DNA of 12,264 nucleotides from Ardenticatenia bacterium (GTDB taxonomy: Bacteria; Chloroflexota; Anaerolineae; Aggregatilineales; Ch27). The DNA lies in the NCBI GenBank assembly GCA_026983935.1, contig JALSTC010000436.1, positions 1-12,264 on the forward strand, in the 5' to 3' direction. Both the position numbers and the translations under genes were made by a program. A model generated the notes under the pieces. That model made no database searches and was not told where the DNA came from. It saw only the letters and a program-made list of their open reading frames with translations. This document shows, in pieces, positions 1 to 9,270 of the stretch; position 1 is the first letter of the stretch; each line of letters starts with the position of its first letter.

Positions 1-1123
1 CCACCCCGAAGATGATGCCGGAGATGATGGCATAGGCCGTCGGATTTTCCGTCACTTCCCCGATGGAAAGCGTGATCGCCGTCCAGCCAACCGCCAGCAG
101 CGAGAGCGGGAACATCACCTTCCAGCCAAAGGCCATCAGGCGGTCGTAGCGGATGCGCGGCAGCGTGGCCCGCACCCAGACCATCCCGCTCAGGAAGAGC
201 ACGATCTTGATCAGCATGTTGACCGGGCCGAAGATCGGTGCCCAGTCCGCGGGCAGCGGCCAGTGGTAGCCGCCAAAGAACAGCGAGGCAGCAATGGCAC
301 TGACGGCGATCATGCCGACGTACTCCCCGGCGAAGAACAGCGCGAACTTCATGCCGCTGTATTCGGTGTGATAGCCGCCGACCAGCTCGGACTCGGCTTC
401 CGGCATATCAAAGGGCGAGCGGTTGACTTCCGCCAGCAGCGCGATCATCAGCACCGCCGCCGCCAGCGGATTCTGGAAGACAAACCAGCCCAGCCCAAAG
501 GCCGGGTACGCCTGCCCCTCCACAATATCCTTGAGCGACATGCTGCCGACGATCATGATCGGCACGAGCATGCTCAGCCCCATGCTGAGTTCATAGCTGA
601 TCATCTGGGCGGTGGAGCGCAGCCCGCCGAGCATGGAATACTTGCTGCCGCTGGCCCAGCCCGCCAGCACGATACCATACGTGCCGATGCTGGTGATCGC
701 CAACAGCCAGAGGATGCCCACATTGACATCAGCCAGGCCGAGCGGCACTTCGTACCACAGGCCGTCAAACCAGGGAATCAGAATCGGCGGCCCCAGGGGG
801 ATGACGGCCAGCACAATCAGCGTGGGCACGGCCTTCATCATGGGGGCCAGCCAGTAGATCAGCCTGTCGGCCTCCAGTGGGGTCACGTCTTCCTTGAAGA
901 TCAATTTGATGCCGTCGGCGATGGGCTGCAAAAAACCGCGCGGCCCGACCCGATTCGGGCCGACACGGTGCTGGAAAAAGGCCACCAGCCGCCGTTCCAG
1001 CAGTGTAGTATAGGCAAAGCCGCCCATCAGCACGGCAAAGAGCAGCACGCTCATGATGATGGCATGGGCCGTGCTGCACACGGCATTGGCCGAGCATGAG
1101 ACGATCAGATTGGGATCGATCAT
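1..1123 (-). CDS. nuoH: NADH-quinone oxidoreductase subunit H, partial (runs off left edge)
   Basis: Membrane subunit H of respiratory complex I, which lies at the junction between the peripheral arm and the membrane arm, forms much of the quinone chamber and takes part in coupling quinone reduction to proton transfer. I translated 374 codons with no stop before the left edge. Signature blocks are the ERR-V-FQHRVGPNRVGP stretch (about residues 43-62) leading into the IADGIKLIFKED loop (68-79), SYELSMGLS (176-184), AEVNRSPFDMPEAESELVGGY (231-251), and VWVRATLPRIRYD (315-327), all typical of NuoH. About eight hydrophobic segments are visible. The ATG at 1123 has an AGGAGAG ribosome site about 10 bases upstream and leaves 42 residues before the ERR motif, which fits the family; the next Met (residue 24) would cut into the first membrane helix. 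Two cysteines (10 and 16) in the N-terminus are unusual. It follows nuoG by 89 bp and is probably cotranscribed. Family assignment is certain; only the C-terminal end is missing. Confidence 0.97.
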   Translation of the reverse strand, partial: MIDPNLIVSCSANAVCSTAHAIIMSVLLFAVLMGGFAYTTLLERRLVAFFQHRVGPNRVGPRGFLQPIADGIKLIFKEDVTPLEADRLIYWLAPMMKAVPTLIVLAVIPLGPPILIPWFDGLWYEVPLGLADVNVGILWLLAITSIGTYGIVLAGWASGSKYSMLGGLRSTAQMISYELSMGLSMLVPIMIVGSMSLKDIVEGQAYPAFGLGWFVFQNPLAAAVLMIALLAEVNRSPFDMPEAESELVGGYHTEYSGMKFALFFAGEYVGMIAVSAIAASLFFGGYHWPLPADWAPIFGPVNMLIKIVLFLSGMVWVRATLPRIRYDRLMAFGWKVMFPLSLLAVGWTAITLSIGEVTENPTAYAIISGIIFGV

Positions 1124-1174
1124 CGGCAAATTCTCTCCTGTCGTTGCAAGCCGTCAGCGTACAGCTTTCAACCC

Positions 1175-1204
1175 ACAGCGCCCGGCTCTTCTGCCCGGCG
1201 CTGT
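1175..1204 (-). other. Hairpin in the nuoG-nuoH intergenic mRNA
   Basis: A ten-pair inverted repeat (ACAGCGC...GCGCTGT plus CGG/CCG with one bulged base, loop about 9 nt) lies between the nuoG stop and the nuoH ribosome site. No T-run follows on the minus strand, so it does not look like an intrinsic terminator. It could protect or process the mRNA, or tune nuoH expression; this role is inference. Confidence 0.5.
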
Positions 1205-1212
1205 CTGCCGCT

Positions 1213-3807
1213 TCAGTCCCCGACGGGCAGCGCTTCTGCCACGCGGGTCACCGTCCCGGTCACCGGGATCATGGGGAACGGGTCGGCGCTCAGCCGCAGC
1301 GGCAGGAAAGCCACGCCCTGCGGCGCATAATCATCCACCACCGCCGTGACGGTCACGGCAGCGCCGTCGGCGCTGACTTCGACCGTGTCACCGCTGGCAA
1401 CGCCCAGACGTGCCGCGTCGGCTTCATTGAGCGCCACAAACGGCTGCGGAATGCGGTCATGCATCAATTTGCTGCTGGCGAATTCCGGCGTGCGGTCATA
1501 CAGGCGGCGCACAGGCACGACCAGCAGCTCATCCTCGCCGACCTCGAATGCTCCCGGCGCATCCACCGGCTTCACATGGAGTTTACCGCGCCCCTCGCTT
1601 CGGGCGGGAAGCTGAATCCCCGTCCCGCCGATGGGCGGCCTGGCCGTCCCACCGTAGAAGCCTTTTGCCTCGCCAATGGGCGGCATCTGTACCTCGGCTG
1701 CGGTCAGGGCCGGGAAGCTGATATCGGCATAGGGCTTCACCGCCGCGGCAATGGCCTTCATCACCAGGGCCGGATTGTAGCGCGGCGCAGGCAGGCCAAA
1801 ATGCTGCCCCAGCAGCGCGGCGGCTTCCCAGGCGGACAGGCTCTCCCCCAGCGGGCCGTGCGCGGTATAGAAGCGCTGCACACGGCGCTCAGCATTAGTG
1901 AACGTGCCGTCGCGTTCGGTCGTGCTCTGGATGGGCAGCACGACATCGGCGGCTTCGGCGGTGGCATCCGGGAACAGGGTCATGCAGACCACAAAATCGG
2001 CCTTCTGCAAGGCCTTCGCCCCGGCAGGGTCGGCGGCGATATCGGCCCCGGCGACGAGCAGCGCGCGGGGCGTGCGGCTCAACATGCGGCGCGTGTCCGC
2101 GGATTCGTAGCCCAGGTCAAGCGCGCCCTGCGTGTTGGCCCCCGGCCAGACGGGCAGCAGCCCGTTATGCGCCCGGCCCACATGCCCGGTGACGATCAGG
2201 AAATTAGCGGCGGCCTGCAAGAGCGCGGTATGCCCTTCCGCATCGAGGCCGTCGTTCCCGGCCACGATGACCAGATTCTCCGCACGGGCCAGCACTTCGG
2301 CGGCATCTTCATCACCGCCCGACACGTTCTTGAGCGCTTTTTGCAGGTCACCAAAGCCGCTGACCCGCGACTCGATCAGGTCTTCCGCGATCCACTTCTG
2401 GCCGATGGCCGCTGCCGTCAGGCCGTTGAGCACATCGGCTGCCCCACCAACGGCAAAGCGCAGCGTCTGCGCGGCGTAGTGGTCGAGCTTGGTGGTGCGC
2501 GTATTGGCGACGATCAGCGCCGCGCCCCGGTCGGCGGCCTGCTTGACGCGCAGATACCAGATCGGCGCTTCCTCTTCCAGGTCGGTGGCGATGACCAGCA
2601 CGGCATCACCCTTGCCCAGCGCGGCAAAGTTCGTCCCGCTGGCGACGCCGACCTCGTCCAGCGGCTTCGCATCACCCAGGCTGGCAGGCCACAGGCCCAA
2701 CCGCTTGCTGCCCAGCCCCTCGGCCAGCTCGCGCAGACCCCAGAGGTCTTCATTGCTGAGCATCGGCCCGGCGATAACACCGACGTTCTTACCGGCGGCC
2801 TGTAAGCCTTCCGCCGCCGCCTGGATCGCCTCGTCCCAGCTCGCCTCGACCAGCTCACCGTTCTTGCGGATGAGCGGCGCTGCCAGCCGATCCGGGCTGA
2901 GGCTGTGATGATGCCCAAAGCGGCCCTTATCGCAAATCCAGATTTCGTTGACGGCTTCGTTCTGGCGCGGCAGAATGCGCTTGATGACCTTCACGCCCCC
3001 GGCGTCACGATCCAGGCGCGTGCTGGCGACAATATTGCAGCCGACCGGGCAGTGCGGGCAGATGGAAGGCACATCCTGCAATTCCCAGGGCCGCGCCCCA
3101 AAGCGGAAATCGGCGGTGGTCAGCGCCCCGACCGGGCAGATATCGGTCGTGTTGCCGCTGAAATAGGTGTCAAAGGGTGGATCGCTGATGGTCACGATCT
3201 GAAGGCGGCGGCCCCGCTCATGGAAGGCCAGCACGTCATCGCCCACGATCTCATCCTGAAAGCGGATGCAGCGGGCACACTGGATGCAGCGCTCGCGATC
3301 CAGATAGATCAAATCTCCCAGCGGCACATGCTTGGCCAGATGCATCTTGTCCTCAAGCACCATCCGGCTGGTGGCAGGCCCATGGCGCATGGTCAGGCTT
3401 TGCAACGGGCACTCCCCGCCTTTGTCACAGATCGGGCAGTCAAGCGGGTGGCTGCTGAGCAAAAATTCCAGCACGTCCTTGCGGGCTTCCTGTACCGGCT
3501 CGGTCATGGTGCGGACGTGCATCCCGGCGCGGACGGTTGTGGTGCAGGCCGTTTCCAGCTTGCGCCCCCAGCGAATCTGAGGCGTGCCATCCTCATTGAG
3601 CAGCAGCTCGCCGCTTTCGCGGTCGCGCATTTCAAAGCCGATGTCCACCAGACACATCCGGCACATGCCGACCGGCTCCAGCTTGGGATGGTAGCAAAAG
3701 ACGGGGATTTCGACGCCGGCATACACCCGCGCCGCATCCACCAGATTCATGCCTGCGGGAACTTCGTAGGAAACGCCATCAATGTGCAGAGTTACGGTCT
3801 CAGTCAT
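1213..3807 (-). CDS. nuoG: NADH-quinone oxidoreductase subunit G (Fe-S subunit with N7 site)
   Basis: Large iron-sulfur subunit of complex I, 864 aa, in the cytoplasmic arm; it carries electrons from the NADH module toward the quinone site. The N-terminal 2Fe-2S ferredoxin domain has C38, C49, C52 and C88; the long C52-C88 gap resembles Thermus Nqo3 rather than E. coli. Next come the His-Cys3 cluster N5 (H120, C124, C127, C133) and cluster N4 (C174, C177, C180, C224). A further set C250, C253, C257, C292 matches the accessory N7 cluster, which is kept in only some bacteria. From about residue 300 the protein has the molybdopterin-oxidoreductase-like fold, ending in a molybdopterin-dinucleotide-type barrel (about 745-860). 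I chose ATG 3807, preceded by GAGAAGG seven bases upstream, over an in-frame GTG at 3879, because the MTETVTLHIDG start fits the ferredoxin domain directly. nuoF is not upstream, where it usually lies; a histidine kinase is there instead. Confidence 0.96.
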   Translation of the reverse strand: MTETVTLHIDGVSYEVPAGMNLVDAARVYAGVEIPVFCYHPKLEPVGMCRMCLVDIGFEMRDRESGELLLNEDGTPQIRWGRKLETACTTTVRAGMHVRTMTEPVQEARKDVLEFLLSSHPLDCPICDKGGECPLQSLTMRHGPATSRMVLEDKMHLAKHVPLGDLIYLDRERCIQCARCIRFQDEIVGDDVLAFHERGRRLQIVTISDPPFDTYFSGNTTDICPVGALTTADFRFGARPWELQDVPSICPHCPVGCNIVASTRLDRDAGGVKVIKRILPRQNEAVNEIWICDKGRFGHHHSLSPDRLAAPLIRKNGELVEASWDEAIQAAAEGLQAAGKNVGVIAGPMLSNEDLWGLRELAEGLGSKRLGLWPASLGDAKPLDEVGVASGTNFAALGKGDAVLVIATDLEEEAPIWYLRVKQAADRGAALIVANTRTTKLDHYAAQTLRFAVGGAADVLNGLTAAAIGQKWIAEDLIESRVSGFGDLQKALKNVSGGDEDAAEVLARAENLVIVAGNDGLDAEGHTALLQAAANFLIVTGHVGRAHNGLLPVWPGANTQGALDLGYESADTRRMLSRTPRALLVAGADIAADPAGAKALQKADFVVCMTLFPDATAEAADVVLPIQSTTERDGTFTNAERRVQRFYTAHGPLGESLSAWEAAALLGQHFGLPAPRYNPALVMKAIAAAVKPYADISFPALTAAEVQMPPIGEAKGFYGGTARPPIGGTGIQLPARSEGRGKLHVKPVDAPGAFEVGEDELLVVPVRRLYDRTPEFASSKLMHDRIPQPFVALNEADAARLGVASGDTVEVSADGAAVTVTAVVDDYAPQGVAFLPLRLSADPFPMIPVTGTVTRVAEALPVGD

Positions 3808-3905
3808 TCGTCGCCTTCTCGCTTCCCAAAAATGGCCGCGGGAGAATATTTTAGCGTGTTTTGTCTGTTTTAGACGCACTACACTGCCAGGAAAAACCGG
3901 CGCAC

Positions 3906-3934
3906 ATTTTAACAGCTATCCCGCCTGCCGTCGA
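3906..3934 (-). promoter_or_regulatory. nuoG: Candidate promoter for nuoGH
   Basis: On the minus strand TCGACG (-35, 4 of 6 consensus positions; plus-strand 3929-3934) is followed after exactly 17 bases by TAAAAT (-10, 5 of 6; plus-strand 3906-3911). This would put the transcript start near 3899, about 90 bases before the nuoG ATG. A second AT-rich box (TAAAAT, plus-strand 3848-3853) lies closer to the gene but lacks a good -35. The long leader contains a short GTCT/AGAC inverted repeat near 3861-3873 that might be an operator. The call rests on hexamers only. Confidence 0.4.
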
Positions 3935-3958
3935 AAATCCGGCGGAACTTCCCGCCAG
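3934..3958 (-). terminator. Terminator-like hairpin after the histidine kinase
   Basis: Just past the kinase stop codon (3971-3973) the minus strand forms a seven-pair stem, CTGGCGG with CCGCCGG and a six-base loop, followed by ATTTT. The T-run is short, so termination may be partial. It separates the kinase transcript from nuoG and supports nuoG having its own promoter. Confidence 0.5.
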
Positions 3959-3970
3959 ATGATACCCCGA

Positions 3971-6790
3971 TCAATGGTCAAGCGGCGCGGGGAGCATGAA
4001 CCAGAACGTGCTGCCCTCGCCCGGCGTACTTTCCACGCCCACCTCCCCGCCCAGTTTGTTGATGATGCGCAGGACGATGGAAAGCCCCAGCCCCACGCCG
4101 CGTGCTTCATCCTCATGAAAGCGGCTGAAGGCCTCGAACAACCGGGCCTGCATGCGCGGCGGGATGCCAACGCCGTTATCCTGTACTTCATAGCGGATCA
4201 GTTCCCCCTGGCGGAAGCCGCGAATCGTGACACGGGGATCGGGGTTATCCCGGCCAATGTATTTGATCGCATTGCTCAGCAGGTTGGCCAGCACTTCTTC
4301 CAGCCAGATATCATAACCCATCACCGGAGGCAGGTCATCGGCCACCTTGACCTGCACGCTGCGCTCTTCGATCTCCTGCTGCAGCCGATCCAGCGCCGCC
4401 CCGATAACCGGCCCCATCGCCACTTCCTCGATGACGCCCTCCGCATTGCGCAGCCGCGAGAGCAGCAGCAGGCTGTTGATCATATGCGCCATCTTGAAGG
4501 CCGCCCGCTCCACAACATCCAGGTATCCGGCGGCATCCGGCGAAAGGGCATCCGCCTCCTCTTTGACCAGGGCCACATAGCCGATCAGCAAATTGAGCGG
4601 ATTCTGCAGATCATGGGCGACGGTGTGGCCGTAGGCGTCAAGTTCGCTGTTGCGGGCTTCCAGTTCGGCGGCATACTGCTGCGCGGTAGCATAGAGTCGG
4701 GCGTTGCCGATGGCAATGGCCGCCTGATCGGCAAAGGGCTGCAGCCAGCGGGCATGTTCCGCCGTAAAAGCCCCCGGCTCGGTGGATTCCAGGTCCAGGA
4801 AGCCAATCACGTCCCCCTTCAGGCGGATGGGCACAGTGATCACCGACCGAATCCACTCATTGGCCCGCGACTTGACCCAGCCGCGGTATTCGTGGATATT
4901 CGGGATAACCACCGGCTCCCCACTCTCCATGACCTCGCGGAGATTGCGGGTTCCCCTGACCGGCAGTCGCAGCCGCTTCAACTCGGATTCGCTCAATGTC
5001 TGGTCAAGATAGGACTGGTGACGGAAAATCCGGGCGATGCCGTCCTCCACCAGCAGGATATTGGCCATGTCATAGGGAACCGGAATCACACGGCGGGCAT
5101 TGTCCAGCACCCGATCGAGCACTTCATCCAGATCGAGCGTGCTGTTAAGCGCCGAGGCGGCATCCCGCAGCGCCTCGGCCAGTACGCGCTGCTCGCGCTC
5201 GGCACGCTGCACCCAGTCGCGCCACACGGACGCGCCCAGGATGTCCGCCGCTGTGCCGAGCGCCTCGATTTCTATGGATGACCATTCACGCTCGCGCTCA
5301 ATATCCACGAAACCGATGACGCCCCACCACATTCTGCCAACAAAAATGGGGACGACGACCAGCGACCGTATACCGAAGTCCGTCGCCAGAACCTGCTGCT
5401 CTGGGGGGAAGTCCGTCACATTGCCATAAATCGCTTCCCCTGCTTTGAATGCCTCCGCCCAGGATTCGAAGCCAGCCCGAAACGCGATATCCTGCATGGC
5501 CGGGTTGCCCTGCCAGACAGCGACGCCGGGCGCCACCCATTCATAACGGAGATTCGTGCGGAGCATTCGATCGGCGGCATAGGTATTCTCGAAGACATAT
5601 ACCCGGCTGACGTTGGCTGCCCTGCCCAGCCGCGCCAGCACATCTTCCACGCACTGCTCCCACCTGTCCGTCCACAGAAACTGGGCCGCTGCAAAGTTCA
5701 CGGCGTTCAGAATGGCATCTCGACGACGCAGGGCCAAATCCGATTCCCGGGAAACGGTAATATCACGCAGCAAGATCACATGTCCCGTCAGGTCGCCGCT
5801 TTGATCAACCAGCGGTGATACCCGTACTTCCAGGTAACGCCAATTCGCGCCCTCACCGACGGTCATCTCTATCTCGACCTGGGTACGCCCGCTGCGACGG
5901 TTGCGGCGCACCACGTCCGACAATTCCGGAAACACCTGCTCCAGCGGTTTTTCCACCACTGCCGCGACCGTTTTCCCCGTCAGGCGTTCTGCCGCCGGAT
6001 TGAAATCCACAATGGTGTCGCGACCGTCGAGCACGATCACGCCATCGCTCATTCCTTCGATCACCCGTGCACGTGCCGAGGGGATCAGGCTGAACAACCG
6101 ATAGCGATAAAAGCTCCAGGCGATGAAGATAGAAGCCAGCCCCAGCGCAAAAGGCGTCAGGTCCACGCCTACAAACGGATTCAGTGGAGTCAGCGTAAAC
6201 AATTCAGCACCCAAAACCAACAGCCAGGCCCCCACCAGCCAGGCGATCTGGCCCCGATACGGGCGTGGCGTGCGGATGAGCGCCTGCACAAAAACCATCA
6301 GCGCCAACAGCACGGTAAAATAAGCGACGATGATATAGATGAAAAACCAGGGGCCATACGTAAAGGAAAGAACCGGAACCGGACCGCTGGTATCCCACGT
6401 GACAGCGACCCAATGCAGGTGATGGAAATCATTGGTCCAGACCATCACCAGCGTGATGGCAGGGATCAGGAACAGCAGAAACAGACAGCGGCGCGTCAAC
6501 CGCTGGTCACGTCCCGTAAAGGCGAGCGCGAAGATATAGCCCAGGCCGGGAATCGCCACAATTGCCAGGTACTCCACCCTGGCCCAGAATAACATGGTCT
6601 CCTGATCATACGCAGCGAGTTCCAGCCCATATGTGATCTGCCAGAAGGCGCTTGCCAGCAGCAGGGCCGCGAATGCCCGTCGGACCATTTCGCCGGGATT
6701 ACGCAGAATCGCCACCATCATGAAAATCAACACGGTAGCGTTCATCGCCAGCGCAAGGGTATAAGGATTGGGATATAACTGCATAAACAT
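3971..6790 (-). CDS. Sensor histidine kinase: 7TM-PAS-GAF-GAF-HisKA-HATPase
   Basis: Membrane-anchored hybrid-free sensor kinase of 939 aa. In order: an N-terminal seven-helix region (about 1-235, typical of histidine kinase 7TM domains); a PAS domain (about 240-340, with EGMSDGVIVLDGRD and FNPAAERLTG); a first GAF-like domain (about 360-520); a second GAF domain (about 545-698); a coiled linker; HisKA with the phosphoacceptor H726 in AHDLQNPLN; and HATPase_c with N840 in LLSNAIKY, DNGVGIP (G1, 871-877), FEAFSRF (F box) and GVGLGLS (G2, 898-904). All catalytic boxes are intact. There is no receiver domain, and no response regulator lies in the window, so it is an orphan kinase and its signal is unknown. 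I chose ATG 6790 (AGG about 8 bases upstream); ATG 6784 and an upstream TTG at 6820 are alternatives. It starts 41 bp after the upstream glycosyltransferase-like gene, so the two may share a transcript. Confidence 0.93.
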   Translation of the reverse strand: MFMQLYPNPYTLALAMNATVLIFMMVAILRNPGEMVRRAFAALLLASAFWQITYGLELAAYDQETMLFWARVEYLAIVAIPGLGYIFALAFTGRDQRLTRRCLFLLFLIPAITLVMVWTNDFHHLHWVAVTWDTSGPVPVLSFTYGPWFFIYIIVAYFTVLLALMVFVQALIRTPRPYRGQIAWLVGAWLLVLGAELFTLTPLNPFVGVDLTPFALGLASIFIAWSFYRYRLFSLIPSARARVIEGMSDGVIVLDGRDTIVDFNPAAERLTGKTVAAVVEKPLEQVFPELSDVVRRNRRSGRTQVEIEMTVGEGANWRYLEVRVSPLVDQSGDLTGHVILLRDITVSRESDLALRRRDAILNAVNFAAAQFLWTDRWEQCVEDVLARLGRAANVSRVYVFENTYAADRMLRTNLRYEWVAPGVAVWQGNPAMQDIAFRAGFESWAEAFKAGEAIYGNVTDFPPEQQVLATDFGIRSLVVVPIFVGRMWWGVIGFVDIEREREWSSIEIEALGTAADILGASVWRDWVQRAEREQRVLAEALRDAASALNSTLDLDEVLDRVLDNARRVIPVPYDMANILLVEDGIARIFRHQSYLDQTLSESELKRLRLPVRGTRNLREVMESGEPVVIPNIHEYRGWVKSRANEWIRSVITVPIRLKGDVIGFLDLESTEPGAFTAEHARWLQPFADQAAIAIGNARLYATAQQYAAELEARNSELDAYGHTVAHDLQNPLNLLIGYVALVKEEADALSPDAAGYLDVVERAAFKMAHMINSLLLLSRLRNAEGVIEEVAMGPVIGAALDRLQQEIEERSVQVKVADDLPPVMGYDIWLEEVLANLLSNAIKYIGRDNPDPRVTIRGFRQGELIRYEVQDNGVGIPPRMQARLFEAFSRFHEDEARGVGLGLSIVLRIINKLGGEVGVESTPGEGSTFWFMLPAPLDH

Positions 6791-6831
6791 CCGCCGCGCC
6801 TCAGACAGGGAGCACGGCAAACGACGGTGGA

Positions 6832-9270
6832 CTACTCCGGCGGGCCGGGAAGCATGGTGATGCGGTCGATCAGGACAAAGCCATCACTGGTCACGTCCCC
6901 GACCTGCACCGGGATGCGCTCCCCTGTCTGAAAATTATAAAGCCCCATGCGAACCTGATACGTACCCGGTGGCACGTCATCATAAAGATAAACCGAAAGT
7001 TCATCTACCACAAATTCCCCCGGTTCCCACAAATAAGTGGGATACTGCCCGCCTCCGGGAATGTGATCCCAGGTGGCGTAGACCGTTTCACCGTCGGTGA
7101 CGTGCAGGTAGATGGTGTAATCGCCTTCCGTCCGGCCCAGCACACGCCAGACGTTCAGCAGCACGATGCGGCGGCCCGGCCAGAATTCGCGGCCCGTGAT
7201 GGCAAAGCCCTGCACCTCGGCGAAGTCCGGGTAAACGACCGGCTGCGGCAGCAGGCCGTTGAACTCCGGCTGGACGAAGCGCAGCGCCGTATTGACCGCG
7301 AACAGGTCGTAATTGAAGTCCACGTCCGCCTCTTGATAAAGGGGCCGGGCCAGCCGTGAACGGCCCGGCAGGTTGCGCACCGGGTTGATGAGCTGCCCCG
7401 TGCTGCGGTAGAGGTTCTCCGATTCGACGCCCTGGACATAGTGCGTCACGCGGTCATCCAGCGCGCTCAGGTCGGTCACCGGATCGGTGTTGACCGAAAT
7501 TTCCGGGAAGAAGAAGGGCAGCCGCAGCGCCCCCGGCGCAAGCACGTTGATCGGCCCGGCGGCGGCTTCCTCGCGCAGATGCTCGACCGTGCGGAACAGG
7601 GCATAGTTCGAGGCGCGGTGTTTGGCGTCATCATCGGGCAGATCGGCCAGGATCAGATGCGTGGCCGTTTCCTCGGCGGTCAGCCACAGGCCGGGCACGA
7701 TCAGAGTCAGCAGGGCAGCGGCCCCCATGACCGCCCGCCGCGAGGGCCGCACGTAAGCCGCCAGCCGGGGCGCAAGGGCGGCAGCCAGCGCCGCTACAAG
7801 CAGCAGTTGGGGCGGCGTGATGGCGAAGGCCAGCCGGGGATGGTAGGAATACGAATAGAACCACGTGATCCAGTAGGGCGCGATCAGGGCGATGATCCAC
7901 GCGGCTTTTCGCAGCGCAGGCACGTATTCCGCGCCGACGGGAGTCTCCCCCACAGCTTGCCACCAGGCCCACACCGCCCGGCCATACAGCGCCGCGCCGA
8001 TCAGCATGACGGCGGCCTCCGCCCAGGTGATGCGGTGCGTCGGCGTACCCGCCCACAGCCCCGCCGAGGGCAGCGCGCCCACGATCATCAGCGCCGCGCC
8101 GGGGAGGAGCAGCCGCCAGTCCGGGCGGCGATCCGGCGGCTCCAGCAGCAGGTAGAGCGCCAGCAGGGCCAGAATCAGCAGCGGCCAGCCAAGCTCCTGC
8201 CCGCTGCGGTGCGCCTGCGTCAGCCAGTAGGCGGGCGGGAAGACAATGGCCGGATGCCCCAGCGCGATATTACGCACATACCACATGCCGCCGATGGGCG
8301 CGGAAGCCAGCCCGACGACGATCACCAGCCGGAATCGATCCCACAGCCGCGCCCGATCCGGCCAGAGACGGATCGCTTCCAGCAGGAACAGCAGCCCGAT
8401 ACCCCACACCAGCGCCCCCGCCGTCGGCTTTGTCCACAGCCCCCCGGCCAGCATCAGCCCGGCCAGGATCGCACAGCGCCAGCGCCGCCGCGATTCCTCC
8501 CGCCAGGCCAGCAGGACGAACAGCACGCCCATTGTGAAGTAGAAAGTCAGCGGCACTTCCAGGTCGCCAAAACGTGCCCACTGCGCATGATGCGGGTAAA
8601 ACGTCCAGAGGGCCGCCGTCAGCAGGCCGACGCGCCGCCCCCACAGCCGCGCCCCCAGCAGATAAGCGGCCAGAATGCTGCCCAGCCCGAAGATGGGTAC
8701 GGCCATGCGGGCCGCGTGGTCATTGATGCCGCCCCAGATGAGCTGCCCATAGGTATAGGAAAGCGGCAGAAGCTGGGGATAGTAGCCCATGTCGGCGGGA
8801 ATGACGCCGCGCAGCGTGAAGATGCGCCCGTTATAGCCGTAAACCCACAGCGGATCGTAGGCGGTGAACGGCCAGTAGGCGGTGTGAAAGACGCGGATCA
8901 GCACGGCCAGCGCCAGCCCGATCACGATCAGCCATTCCCAGCGGGCCAGCGGCACCCGGACGGGAGACGGCTCCGACCCGCCCTCCCCCCGGCGGAACGC
9001 GGCCAGCAGCCAGCCCCACAGCGCCATGATGAACCCGGCCAGCAGCGTCCCGGCCAGCGTGATCCGCAGGAACGTGCCCAGCAGGAACATGCCCGTCGTC
9101 CACAGCATCGCGCCCAGCGCCAGCCCCAGCGCCCCCACCATGACGCGGTCGCGCCAGTCCCGGCGCGGCAGGATGACCAGCGCCCAGGGCACGCCGACAA
9201 TAAGGAAGCTCGCCAGCAGCGCAGGCAGCACCGCCAGCGCGGGAATCAGCCAGTCTTGCCACTCAGCCAT
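6832..9270 (-). CDS. GT39/GT-C-like multi-pass membrane glycosyltransferase with C-terminal beta domain
   Basis: 812-aa integral membrane protein resembling the ArnT/PMT (GT39) class of polyprenyl-phosphate-sugar glycosyltransferases. About a dozen hydrophobic helices fill residues 1-535. The first large outer loop has an acidic motif in TAYDPLWVYGYNGRIF (D139) and a second acidic pair in FGDLEVPLTF (D236, E238), where GT-C enzymes place catalytic and metal-binding acids. After the last helix, about 280 residues are soluble and probably extracytoplasmic. The final 110 or so form a beta-rich domain with the pattern YxHVTDG...WDxxPGGG...W-PGE-VVDE...PPGTY-VRMGLY. Its acceptor and sugar are unknown. 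I prefer ATG 9270 with AAAGGTGA upstream; a GTG directly before it (9273) is possible. A TATAGT -10-like box (plus-strand 9297-9302) lies about 30 bases upstream. The class is fairly sure; the exact enzymatic activity is inference. Confidence 0.8.
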   Translation of the reverse strand: MAEWQDWLIPALAVLPALLASFLIVGVPWALVILPRRDWRDRVMVGALGLALGAMLWTTGMFLLGTFLRITLAGTLLAGFIMALWGWLLAAFRRGEGGSEPSPVRVPLARWEWLIVIGLALAVLIRVFHTAYWPFTAYDPLWVYGYNGRIFTLRGVIPADMGYYPQLLPLSYTYGQLIWGGINDHAARMAVPIFGLGSILAAYLLGARLWGRRVGLLTAALWTFYPHHAQWARFGDLEVPLTFYFTMGVLFVLLAWREESRRRWRCAILAGLMLAGGLWTKPTAGALVWGIGLLFLLEAIRLWPDRARLWDRFRLVIVVGLASAPIGGMWYVRNIALGHPAIVFPPAYWLTQAHRSGQELGWPLLILALLALYLLLEPPDRRPDWRLLLPGAALMIVGALPSAGLWAGTPTHRITWAEAAVMLIGAALYGRAVWAWWQAVGETPVGAEYVPALRKAAWIIALIAPYWITWFYSYSYHPRLAFAITPPQLLLVAALAAALAPRLAAYVRPSRRAVMGAAALLTLIVPGLWLTAEETATHLILADLPDDDAKHRASNYALFRTVEHLREEAAAGPINVLAPGALRLPFFFPEISVNTDPVTDLSALDDRVTHYVQGVESENLYRSTGQLINPVRNLPGRSRLARPLYQEADVDFNYDLFAVNTALRFVQPEFNGLLPQPVVYPDFAEVQGFAITGREFWPGRRIVLLNVWRVLGRTEGDYTIYLHVTDGETVYATWDHIPGGGQYPTYLWEPGEFVVDELSVYLYDDVPPGTYQVRMGLYNFQTGERIPVQVGDVTSDGFVLIDRITMLPGPPE

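Noticed and set aside
1096..2805. 569-residue plus-strand open frame, and others opposite nuoG, nuoH and the kinase
   Set aside because: Antisense shadows of nuoG/nuoH, which are unmistakable on the minus strand; no ribosome site or family motif supports them.
3808..3879. Upstream GTG start adding 24 residues to NuoG
   Set aside because: The extension is Lys/Arg-rich and unlike the family N-terminus, it would cover leader DNA, and the ATG at 3807 has a good ribosome site.
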